Assembly: GCF_900107725.1 (NCBI RefSeq)
Contig: NZ_FNQO01000006.1
Coordinates: 1 to 64,000, forward strand
DNA length: 64,000 nt
From: Microbulbifer marinus
GTDB lineage: Bacteria > Pseudomonadota > Gammaproteobacteria > Pseudomonadales > Cellvibrionaceae
Direction of reading: 5' to 3'
Under the pieces are notes generated by a model, which saw nothing but the letters and a program-made list of their open reading frames with translations, was not told where the DNA came from and did not search any database. This document shows, piece after piece, positions 55,708-64,000 of this stretch. Numbering within the stretch: the first letter of the stretch is position 1; each line of letters opens with the position of its first letter. Both the position numbers and the translations under genes were made by a program.

Positions 55708-56232
55708 ATGAGTAACTTTGTTCAAAAAAGCAGCTACAGCAAAGAAGAGCTCCTGGCCTGCTCCCGCGGCGAAATGTTCGGCCCGGGCAACGCCCAGCTG
55801 CCCGCACCCAACATGTTGATGCTGGACCGCATCACCCATGTATCCAAGGACGGCGGCGCCTATGGCAAGGGCGAACTGATTGCAGAGCTCGATATCCACC
55901 CCGACCTGTGGTTCTTCGAGTGCCACTTCCCCGGCGACCCGGTAATGCCCGGCTGCCTGGGCCTGGACGCCATGTGGCAGCTGCTCGGCTATTTCCTGGC
56001 CTGGAAAGGCAATCCCGGCCGTGGTCGCGCCCTGGGCTGTGGCGAAGTGAAGTTCACCGGCCAGATCCTTCCGACTGCCAAGAAGGTTACCTACCATATC
56101 CAGATGAGCCGACTCGTAGAGCGCAAGCTGGTGATGGGTATCGGTGACGGTTCCGTGTCTGTAGACGGCCGCGAAATCTACACCGCAAAAGACCTGCGCG
56201 TGGGTCTGTTCACCCGTACGGACAATTTTTAA
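55708..56232 (+). CDS. fabA: 3-hydroxydecanoyl-ACP dehydratase/isomerase
   Basis: Introduces the cis double bond of anaerobic unsaturated fatty acid synthesis at the C10 stage. ATG 55708 (GGGGA upstream) gives 174 residues, close to E. coli FabA (172). The active-site His is in [23 protein letters not shown] (about 71) and the catalytic Asp in the same block (about 85), which separates FabA from FabZ. Longer in-frame starts to 55492 lack support. fabB follows 123 bp later, the classic fabAB pair. Confidence 0.97.
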   Translation: MSNFVQKSSYSKEELLACSRGEMFGPGNAQLPAPNMLMLDRITHVSKDGGAYGKGELIAELDIHPDLWFFECHFPGDPVMPGCLGLDAMWQLLGYFLAWKGNPGRGRALGCGEVKFTGQILPTAKKVTYHIQMSRLVERKLVMGIGDGSVSVDGREIYTAKDLRVGLFTRTDNF

Positions 56233-56355
56233 GTCTGGCCGGGCAGGTCCCGCCGGGGAGGTCCGGCCGGCAGTTCCGGCCGGAGAAGTCCTCTGCGAAC
56301 CTATCCTGACAAAAATAACTAATTACACTGTCGTAAAGCTTTATTGGAGATCACT

Positions 56356-57579
56356 ATGCGCCGGGTTGCTATTACCGGAATGGGTATCACATCCTGCATC
56401 GGCACCAACACCGAAGAGGTGACCGCCTCCCTGAAGGCGGGCCGCAGCGGTATCCGTTTTATGGAGGAATATCGCGAGCTGGGCCTGCGCAGCAACGTCG
56501 CCTGCCCGGTGGATATCGACTTCAAGGAGCATATCGACCGCAAAGTGCTGCGTTTCATGGGCGACTCCGCCGCCTACGCCTACATCGCCATGCAGGAGGC
56601 GATCAAGATGTCCGGCCTGGAGGAGAGCGACATCTCCAATCCGCGCACCGGTATCGTGATGGGCTCAGGCGGTACTTCCACCCGCGAGATCATCGAAGCC
56701 GCACAGACCCTGAAGGAAAAAGGTGTCCGCCGTGTCGGCGCCTATCGGGTGCCGCAGGTAATGGGTAGCACCGTGTCCGCCTGTCTGGCCACGCCGTTCA
56801 AGATCAAAGGTGTCAATTACAGCATCTCTTCTGCCTGCGCCACCAGCGCCCACTGTATCGGCAACGGCGCCGAACAGATCCAGCTGGGCAAGCAGGATAT
56901 CGTCTTCGCCGGCGGTGGCGAGGAGCTGGCCTGGAGCCTGACGCACCTGTTCGACGCCATGGGCGCCCTGTCGACCAAATACAACGACGAGCCGACCCGC
57001 GCTTCACGCCCCTACGACGCCGACCGCGACGGTTTCGTCATTGCCGGCGGCGGCGGCTGCCTGGTACTGGAGGAAATGGAACACGCCAAGGCCCGCGGCG
57101 CCACCATCTACGCCGAACTGACCGGCTATGGCGCCACCTCTGACGGCTACGACATGGTGGCCCCGAGCGGCGAGGGCGCGGTGCGCTGCATGCAGCAGGC
57201 GCTGGCAGGTATGGACGGCAAGGGCCTCGAAGGCAAGATCGACTATATCAACACCCACGGCACCTCCACCCCGGTGGGCGATGTCGCGGAGCTGCGCGCC
57301 ATGCGCGAAGTCTTCGGCGACCAGGTGCCGGCGTTTGCCTCCACCAAGTCACTCACCGGCCACTCTCTTGGCGCAGCCGGCGTGCAGGAGGCGATCTACT
57401 GCCTGCTGATGATGCAGAATGACTTTATCGCCGCCTCCGCCAATGTGGACAACCGCGATGAAGCGGCAGAGGGCATGGACCTGGTGACCGAACTGCGCGA
57501 GCAGGAGATCAAGCGCGCCATGTCCAACAGCTTCGGCTTCGGCGGCACCAACGCCTGTCTGGTCTTCGATAAAGTCTGA
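56356..57579 (+). CDS. fabB: 3-oxoacyl-ACP synthase I
   Basis: Elongating condensing enzyme required for unsaturated fatty acids. It is 407 residues from ATG 56356 (TTGGAG upstream). Catalytic Cys in [15 protein letters not shown] (about 164), His in [12 protein letters not shown] (about 299) and His in [14 protein letters not shown] (about 334). The 123-bp fabA-fabB gap contains a GC-rich palindromic stretch (CCGGCCGGCAGTTCCGGCCGG, in parts) that could attenuate read-through. Ends at a strong palindromic terminator. Confidence 0.96.
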   Translation: MRRVAITGMGITSCIGTNTEEVTASLKAGRSGIRFMEEYRELGLRSNVACPVDIDFKEHIDRKVLRFMGDSAAYAYIAMQEAIKMSGLEESDISNPRTGIVMGSGGTSTREIIEAAQTLKEKGVRRVGAYRVPQVMGSTVSACLATPFKIKGVNYSISSACATSAHCIGNGAEQIQLGKQDIVFAGGGEELAWSLTHLFDAMGALSTKYNDEPTRASRPYDADRDGFVIAGGGGCLVLEEMEHAKARGATIYAELTGYGATSDGYDMVAPSGEGAVRCMQQALAGMDGKGLEGKIDYINTHGTSTPVGDVAELRAMREVFGDQVPAFASTKSLTGHSLGAAGVQEAIYCLLMMQNDFIAASANVDNRDEAAEGMDLVTELREQEIKRAMSNSFGFGGTNACLVFDKV

Positions 57580-57600
57580 TCGGCAGCCGGCGGCAACAAT

Positions 57601-57632
57601 AAAAAAGGGCGATCCATGGATCGCCCTTTTTT
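57601..57632. terminator. bidirectional terminator after fabB
   Basis: Perfect 32-bp palindrome: A6-GGGCGATCCA and its complement ending T6. Serves fabB and the convergent reductase gene at 57660. Confidence 0.93.
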
Positions 57633-57659
57633 GCCTGCAGCAGTTGCTCCAACTGTCGC

Positions 57660-58502
57660 CTAGCCTGCGGAGCCCGCCTCCAGACGCTCCAGCCACAGCT
57701 CCACCTGCCGGGTCAGTCCCTGGCGCCAGCTGCGCTGCTGTATGCCAAACACATCACGCAGCTTGCCGCAGGCCAGCACCACGCTGTGCCCGTCGGCATC
57801 GGACAGCGCATGCAACTCCGGCGAAAAGTCCTCATCGTAGAAAGACTCGGCCCGTTCCACCACTTCGCGGGCGAACTCCATCGCGGTACAGCTGTCGGCG
57901 GCGCCATAGTGATAGACACCGGATGCCGGCGCACCGCTGGCCAGTTGCTGAGCCACTGCCACCGTCACCCGGGCCATATCCATGACGGTCACCGGACTAC
58001 CCCGGCTCTGGTCGTCCAGTGCAATGGGCTGTCGCGCCACCAGACCGCGCAGTATACGCCCCAACAGGGCGTCGTCATTGCGATCCACCATCCAGCCGAA
58101 GCGCAGTACCGTGAGGTTGTCGTGCGCCGCCAGTGCGTCCTCGCAGGCCAGCCAGTTGCGCCCGGCGTCCGAAACGGGAGCGGGAACCTCGTCTTCGTCG
58201 TAGCGCTTGCGCGCGCCGCCGGGGAACACCTGATAGGAGGAGAGATGCAGCAGGTAGCTGCACTTCTTTTGGGCCAGCAGCTCGCATACCCGCAGCGCCT
58301 CCGGCATCTGCTGGCCGCCAGCACAGGCCGACACATTGATCACTATCGAACGGGGACGCAGTTGCTCCAGCTCGTCCGCCGCCAGCAACTGGACGCGAAA
58401 GCCGGCGCGCTGCAGACGTTTCTGCAGCGCGCCGTCGATCTCATTGCCGGCGCCTACGACCGCAACCGAATCCGGCCGGTAACCGGTGTGAAGCTCTGCC
58501 AC
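57660..58502 (-). CDS. RmlD-like NAD(P)-dependent sugar-nucleotide reductase/epimerase family protein
   Basis: A 280-residue short-chain dehydrogenase of the extended type. The N-terminal VAVVGAGNEIDGALQKRLQ stands in the place of the GxxGxxG loop (here GAGNEIDG). The catalytic Tyr region is LHLSSYQVFPGGARKRYDEDE: the SSxxVF-G motif and the YDExD motif typical of dTDP-4-dehydrorhamnose reductases (RmlD_sub_bind). The Tyr-x3-Lys of typical members is not obvious, so activity is uncertain. It follows ssb by 15 bp in the same direction and is probably co-transcribed with it. Substrate unknown; rhamnose-pathway genes are not adjacent. Confidence 0.75.
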   Translation of the reverse strand: MAELHTGYRPDSVAVVGAGNEIDGALQKRLQRAGFRVQLLAADELEQLRPRSIVINVSACAGGQQMPEALRVCELLAQKKCSYLLHLSSYQVFPGGARKRYDEDEVPAPVSDAGRNWLACEDALAAHDNLTVLRFGWMVDRNDDALLGRILRGLVARQPIALDDQSRGSPVTVMDMARVTVAVAQQLASGAPASGVYHYGAADSCTAMEFAREVVERAESFYDEDFSPELHALSDADGHSVVLACGKLRDVFGIQQRSWRQGLTRQVELWLERLEAGSAG

Positions 58503-58517
58503 GGGTTGCGCGGGGCC

Positions 58518-59090
58518 TTAAAAGGGAATGTCGTCGTCGAAGCTGTTGTCGAAACCGCCGGCCGGAGCCTGGTTAGACGCCTGCTTGTTGGACGGCGCCA
58601 TCGGGGACGGCGCGGTGCGCCCCTGGGCGTAGGGATCCGCCTGCTGGCCGCCGCCCTGCTGCTGGTACCCGCCCTGGAAGCCGCCACCCTGCTGCTGGTC
58701 GTAACCGCCCTGGCCGCCCATACCCTGGCCAAAGCCACCACCCTGTTCGCCGCGGCCGTCGAGCATCTGCATCTCGCTGGCGACGATTTCAGTGGTGTAG
58801 CGGTCCTGGCCGGTGTTCTTGTCCTGCCACTTGCGGGTGCGCAGTGAACCCTCGATATAAACCTTGGAGCCCTTGCGCAGGTACTCGCCGGCGATCTCCG
58901 CCAGGCGGTTGAAGAACACCACGCGGTGCCACTCGGTGCGCTCCTGCTGCTGGCCGGTCTGCTTGTCCTTCCAGGTCTCGCTGGTCGCCAGGCTGACATT
59001 GGTCACGGCGCCGCCGCTGGGCATATATTTGGTATCCGGGTCGTTGCCCAGATTACCGATCAGAATTACTTTATTGATACCCCTGGCCAT
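58518..59090 (-). CDS. ssb: single-stranded DNA-binding protein
   Basis: A 190-residue homotetrameric ssDNA-binding protein for replication and repair. The OB fold (1-110) starts [19 protein letters not shown] and has the [28 protein letters not shown] pattern in parts. The linker (about 113-180) is Gly/Gln-rich ([18 protein letters not shown]). The acidic tip DDDIPF that recruits partner proteins is intact. Near uvrA, as in many gammaproteobacteria, but with an MFS gene and manC between them. I saw no LexA box. Confidence 0.97.
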   Translation of the reverse strand: MARGINKVILIGNLGNDPDTKYMPSGGAVTNVSLATSETWKDKQTGQQQERTEWHRVVFFNRLAEIAGEYLRKGSKVYIEGSLRTRKWQDKNTGQDRYTTEIVASEMQMLDGRGEQGGGFGQGMGGQGGYDQQQGGGFQGGYQQQGGGQQADPYAQGRTAPSPMAPSNKQASNQAPAGGFDNSFDDDIPF

Positions 59091-59240
59091 GGCCCTCTCC
59101 TCTTCCGCCCGGGTCGCACCCGGGGCAATAATCGTTCAAAGGTTGAATTTCTACATGCATTCACGCGCAGTTTCTGCGCGACGGCCACCAAGCGGCAACC
59201 GGTGTATTTTTATCCAGCAGCATACAACAGACGCCGCCGG

Positions 59241-60416
59241 TTAGTAAGCGCTTCCCGCCTCCAGGCCACGCGCGCGCAGCAACCACCACAGCAGCGCCCA
59301 CAGCAGCACCACGGCAAACCCCAGTGCCGCCACTCCGCCGGCGCCAGCGAGGCCGAACAGGTAGCCGCCCAGACTGCCGCCGAAGAAGGCGCCGAGGAAC
59401 TGCAGGGTCGCATAGAGCCCGGTGGCGGCACCGCGGGCCTCTGCCGGCGCGGTGCGGGTCAGCTGCGCCGGCAGCAACGCCTCGAGCAGGTTGAAGGCGA
59501 CAAAGAATACCGCCAGCAATGCCACCAGTGCGAAGCCGCTGCCGACGGGCAGCAGCGTGACACTGCCGGCGGCGAGACCGATCAGTGCCAGCCCCATCGC
59601 CAGCGGCACCCGCCCGCTGCGCTCGGCGATGCGCATCAGTGGCAGCATCACCAGGAAGGTACCGAGCATCAGCGGACCGTACAGTTTCCAGTGCTGCTCC
59701 GCGGGCAGGCCGAGCTTCGCCACCACTGCCAGCGGCAGCGGGACGAACAATGCCGTCAGCAGCAGGTGTGAAAAGAACACACCACTGACCAGCTGCCAGG
59801 TCTCCCCGCTGCGCAGCAGCGCGCGAAACCCACCGCGATAGACCGCCGAGCTGGCATCTGCCTGCGGCGTCGGCACCAGGCGCCAGACCAGCACCATGCC
59901 CAGCAAGGCCAGTACCATGGTCAGCCAGAAAATGGCCGACAGGCCGCCGATGCCTGCCAGCAGCGGCCCCAGCATCACCGCCAGCATAAAGGCCACGCCA
60001 ATGGCGGCGCCGATGATCGCCATGGCGATACCGCGCTTCTCGGTGCGGGTCAGATCCGCCACCAGCGCCATGGTCGCCGCGGCGATGGCGCCGCAGCCCT
60101 GCAGTACACGGCCGACGATCAGCCCGTAGACGGAGTCGGTCTGCGCCGCCACCAGGCTGCCCAGGGCGAACACCGCGAGCCCCGCGTAGATCACCGGTTT
60201 GCGCCCCCAGCGATCCGACAGCATGCCGAGCGGGATCTGCAGCAGCGCCTGGCTCAGGCCATAGGCTCCCAGCGCCAGCCCCAGCAGCGCCGGGGTGCTG
60301 CCGCGATAGTCGGTGCCGTATACCGACAGGACCGGCAGCACCATAAACAGGCCGAGCATGCGAAATACATACAGGGAAGCCAGGCCCGTGAGGGCGCGGC
60401 GCTCAGTGGAATTCAT
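59241..60416 (-). CDS. MFS family transporter (drug-efflux type)
   Basis: A 391-residue inner-membrane protein with about 12 helices. The MFS motif A between TM2 and TM3 reads GMLSDRWGRKPVIY (about 66-79) and motif C-like Gly-rich helices follow (IIGAAIGVAFMLAVMLGPLL), which fits the drug:H+ antiporter family. The start may be the ATG at 60416 or 60422. In P. aeruginosa an MFS gene also lies between ssb and uvrA, so this is a conserved neighbour; its substrate is unknown. Confidence 0.88.
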   Translation of the reverse strand: MNSTERRALTGLASLYVFRMLGLFMVLPVLSVYGTDYRGSTPALLGLALGAYGLSQALLQIPLGMLSDRWGRKPVIYAGLAVFALGSLVAAQTDSVYGLIVGRVLQGCGAIAAATMALVADLTRTEKRGIAMAIIGAAIGVAFMLAVMLGPLLAGIGGLSAIFWLTMVLALLGMVLVWRLVPTPQADASSAVYRGGFRALLRSGETWQLVSGVFFSHLLLTALFVPLPLAVVAKLGLPAEQHWKLYGPLMLGTFLVMLPLMRIAERSGRVPLAMGLALIGLAAGSVTLLPVGSGFALVALLAVFFVAFNLLEALLPAQLTRTAPAEARGAATGLYATLQFLGAFFGGSLGGYLFGLAGAGGVAALGFAVVLLWALLWWLLRARGLEAGSAY

Positions 60417-60454
60417 GCACATCCTGGGACAGCGTTAAACAGGGCGCGCATTGT

Positions 60455-60504
60455 ACAGCGGTCGGCAGTCGAGCTGTAGGGCCGAGCGCCATCCGCGCCC
60501 GGGC
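60455..60504. other. GC-rich 3' flank of manC with a REP-like end
   Basis: The 88-bp gap between manC and the MFS start holds CTGTAGGGCCGAGCG (about 60474-60488), which resembles the outer end of the 52835-53192 element (CTGTAGGGGCGAACC), followed by a GCGCCATCCGCGC palindrome-like stretch. It may be a related repeat fragment or simply the manC 3' hairpin. Confidence 0.3.
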
Positions 60505-61911
60505 TCAGCTGCGCCCGTAGTCGTCGTCGAAGCGAATTATGTCGTCCTCGCCCAGGTAGCTGCCGGACTGCACCTCGATAAGCTCCAGCGGTATGGTGCC
60601 CGGATTTTCCAGGCGGTGGGTCACCCCCAGGGGGATGTAGGTGGATTGGTTTTCGGTGACCAGCAGTTCCTCGTCACCGCGGGTCACCTTGGCGGTGCCG
60701 CGCACCACTACCCAGTGCTCGGCGCGGTGGTGATGCATCTGCAGGGACAGCTGCTTGCCCGGCTTGACGACGATGCGCTTGACCTGGAAGCGCGGCCCGG
60801 CATCGATGGAGTCGTAGTAGCCCCAGGGGCGGTAGACCTTGCGGTGGCGCTGGGCTTCGCTGCGCTCGGAGTGCTTCAGCCGCTGCACCAGCTTCTTGAC
60901 CTCCTGTACCCGCTGCTTGTCCGCGATCAGCACCGCGTCGTCGGTGTCCACCACCACCAGGTCGCGCACCCCGAGCAGGCCCACCAGGCGGTTATCGGCC
61001 CGCACCAGGCAGCCCTCGCTGTCCTCAGCCAGCACGTCGCCGTGCAGCAGGTTGTCGTCGCCATCCCGCTCCGCCAGCTCCCACAGCGCCGACCAGGAGC
61101 CCACGTCGCTCCAGCCGGCATCCATCGGCACCACGGCGGCGGACTCGGTGTTCTCCATGACCGCGTAATCCACCGATTCGTCGGCGCAGGCGGCGAAAGC
61201 GTCGGCGTCCATGCGGGTGAAATCCAGGTCTCGCGCCGCGCCGGCATAGGCGTTGCGGCAAGCGTCGAGAATATCCGCGCGGTGATGGCCCAGCTCTTCG
61301 ATATAGCGCGACGCGCGGAACAGGAACATGCCGCTGTTCCAGGAATAGTCGCCGCTGGCCAGATAGGACTCGGCGGTAACCGCGTCCGGCTTCTCGACAA
61401 ACTGCGCCACCTTCCAGCTGCCCTCTTCCAGCTGCTCGCCGCGGCGGATGTAGCCGTAGCCGGTCTCGGCGCGGGTGGGCACTATGCCAAAGGTCACCAG
61501 GTTGCCCTGGGCCGCCAGGTCGGCGGCCCTTGTCACGGCCGCCCGGAAGGCCGCCACATCGGCAACCGCGTGGTCGGCCGGCAGCACCAGCAACAGCGGG
61601 TCTTCGCCACCCTCCAGCGCCGCCAGGGCAGCCAGCGCGATCGCCGGCGCCGTGTTGCGCGCGCAGGGCTCCAGCAGGATCGACTGGGCCGCCCGGCCTA
61701 TCTCCTGCAGCTGCTCGGCGGCGGCAAAGCGGTGCTCCTCGTTACAGACCAGGATCGGCGCCTGCAGCTGCGCGAGCCCGTCGAGGCGCAACGCGGTGGC
61801 CTGCAGCATCGTCTCGCTGCCGGCCAGGGGCAGGAACTGTTTCGGGTAGGCTTCGCGCGACAGCGGCCACAGACGGGAGCCGGTGCCACCACACAGGATG
61901 ACTGGAATCAT
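60505..61911 (-). CDS. manC: mannose-1-phosphate guanylyltransferase / mannose-6-phosphate isomerase
   Basis: Bifunctional enzyme (type II PMI, AlgA/CpsB-like) making mannose-6-phosphate from fructose-6-phosphate and GDP-mannose from mannose-1-phosphate. It is 468 residues. The pyrophosphorylase signature [21 protein letters not shown] is at 8-28. The C-terminal cupin isomerase part has [28 protein letters not shown] (metal His) and [16 protein letters not shown] 61911 starts exactly at the family N-terminus. With CpsG it completes the GDP-mannose route. In P. aeruginosa no such gene lies between the MFS gene and uvrA, so it looks inserted. Confidence 0.94.
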   Translation of the reverse strand: MIPVILCGGTGSRLWPLSREAYPKQFLPLAGSETMLQATALRLDGLAQLQAPILVCNEEHRFAAAEQLQEIGRAAQSILLEPCARNTAPAIALAALAALEGGEDPLLLVLPADHAVADVAAFRAAVTRAADLAAQGNLVTFGIVPTRAETGYGYIRRGEQLEEGSWKVAQFVEKPDAVTAESYLASGDYSWNSGMFLFRASRYIEELGHHRADILDACRNAYAGAARDLDFTRMDADAFAACADESVDYAVMENTESAAVVPMDAGWSDVGSWSALWELAERDGDDNLLHGDVLAEDSEGCLVRADNRLVGLLGVRDLVVVDTDDAVLIADKQRVQEVKKLVQRLKHSERSEAQRHRKVYRPWGYYDSIDAGPRFQVKRIVVKPGKQLSLQMHHHRAEHWVVVRGTAKVTRGDEELLVTENQSTYIPLGVTHRLENPGTIPLELIEVQSGSYLGEDDIIRFDDDYGRS

Positions 61912-61951
61912 GGATCGAAGGTTAGTTGTTAAATTTCTGCGGGGCCGAATT

Positions 61952-61979
61952 TTGGCACATGAGTCAGCGAGATTATACT
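61952..61979 (+). promoter_or_regulatory. uvrA promoter
   Basis: TTGGCA (61952-61957), 16-bp spacer, TATACT (61974-61979), 34 bp before the uvrA GTG. No CTGT-N8-ACAG LexA box was seen around it. Confidence 0.5.
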
Positions 61980-62012
61980 TGCCTGTTTTCCCGGCCAAAG
62001 TATAGGAAGAGC

Positions 62013-64000
<1,988 letters not shown>

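Noticed and set aside
60451-61932. 493-codon plus-strand frame opposite manC
   Set aside because: Antisense shadow of an enzyme with complete signatures.
61912-62012. LexA (SOS) box before uvrA
   Set aside because: Searched by eye for CTGT-N8-ACAG; only a TTGGCA/TATACT promoter is seen.

Overview
The window is chromosomal DNA (about 60% GC) from a gammaproteobacterium. Gene order from pilS to ispB follows the Pseudomonas aeruginosa chromosome (pilSR, minor pilins, ispH-fkpB-lspA-ileS-ribF-murJ, rpsT, proB, obgE, rpmA-rplU, ispB). The protein flavour and a 'proteobacterial dedicated sortase' type locus suggest a marine Cellvibrionales relative such as Microbulbifer; that placement is inference. 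No phage, IS transposase or CRISPR array is visible.

Layout. 1-738: leader and four tandem promoters of an rRNA operon read leftwards, with 16S just outside the window. 739-5402: pssA and ilvI-ilvH-ilvC, the latter preceded by a probable attenuator leader peptide. 5516-11016: a DUF4124 protein, a fasciclin protein and an RND efflux pair. 11283-18616: clpB with a heat-shock promoter, pgeF, rluD, divergent bamD, nadE. 18653-35173: type IV pilus block with the pilS-pilR two-component system, fimT, pilE and two complete tandem paralogous operons fimU-pilV-pilW-pilX-pilY1. 35512-43057: ispH, fkpB, lspA, ileS, ribF, murJ. 43237-47194: a 46-residue membrane peptide, then pdsO, pdsR and pdsS of the dedicated sortase family, without sortase or target. 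47444-52815: rpsT, a DUF899 protein, proB, obgE, rpmA, rplU and divergent ispB. 52835-53192: a non-coding MITE-like element with 29-bp terminal inverted repeats. 53217-64000: cpsG-galU, fabA-fabB, an RmlD-like reductase, ssb, an MFS transporter, manC and the start of uvrA.

How the parts work together. IlvIHC supply valine, isoleucine and leucine precursors. GalU, CpsG and ManC make UDP-glucose and GDP-mannose for polysaccharide. FabA and FabB make unsaturated fatty acids. PilS-PilR normally controls the major pilin; the minor pilins and PilY1 prime the pilus and form its tip. The two minor-pilin operons each carry upstream a pair of 9-bp direct repeats, CCGYYYGTC, separated by exactly 12 bp and lying 111-115 bp before fimU. 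That is the layout recognised by LytTR-type regulators such as AlgR. The second PilY1 has lost two of the residues that make the VWA metal site and has gained an extra segment, so the copies have probably diverged in function.
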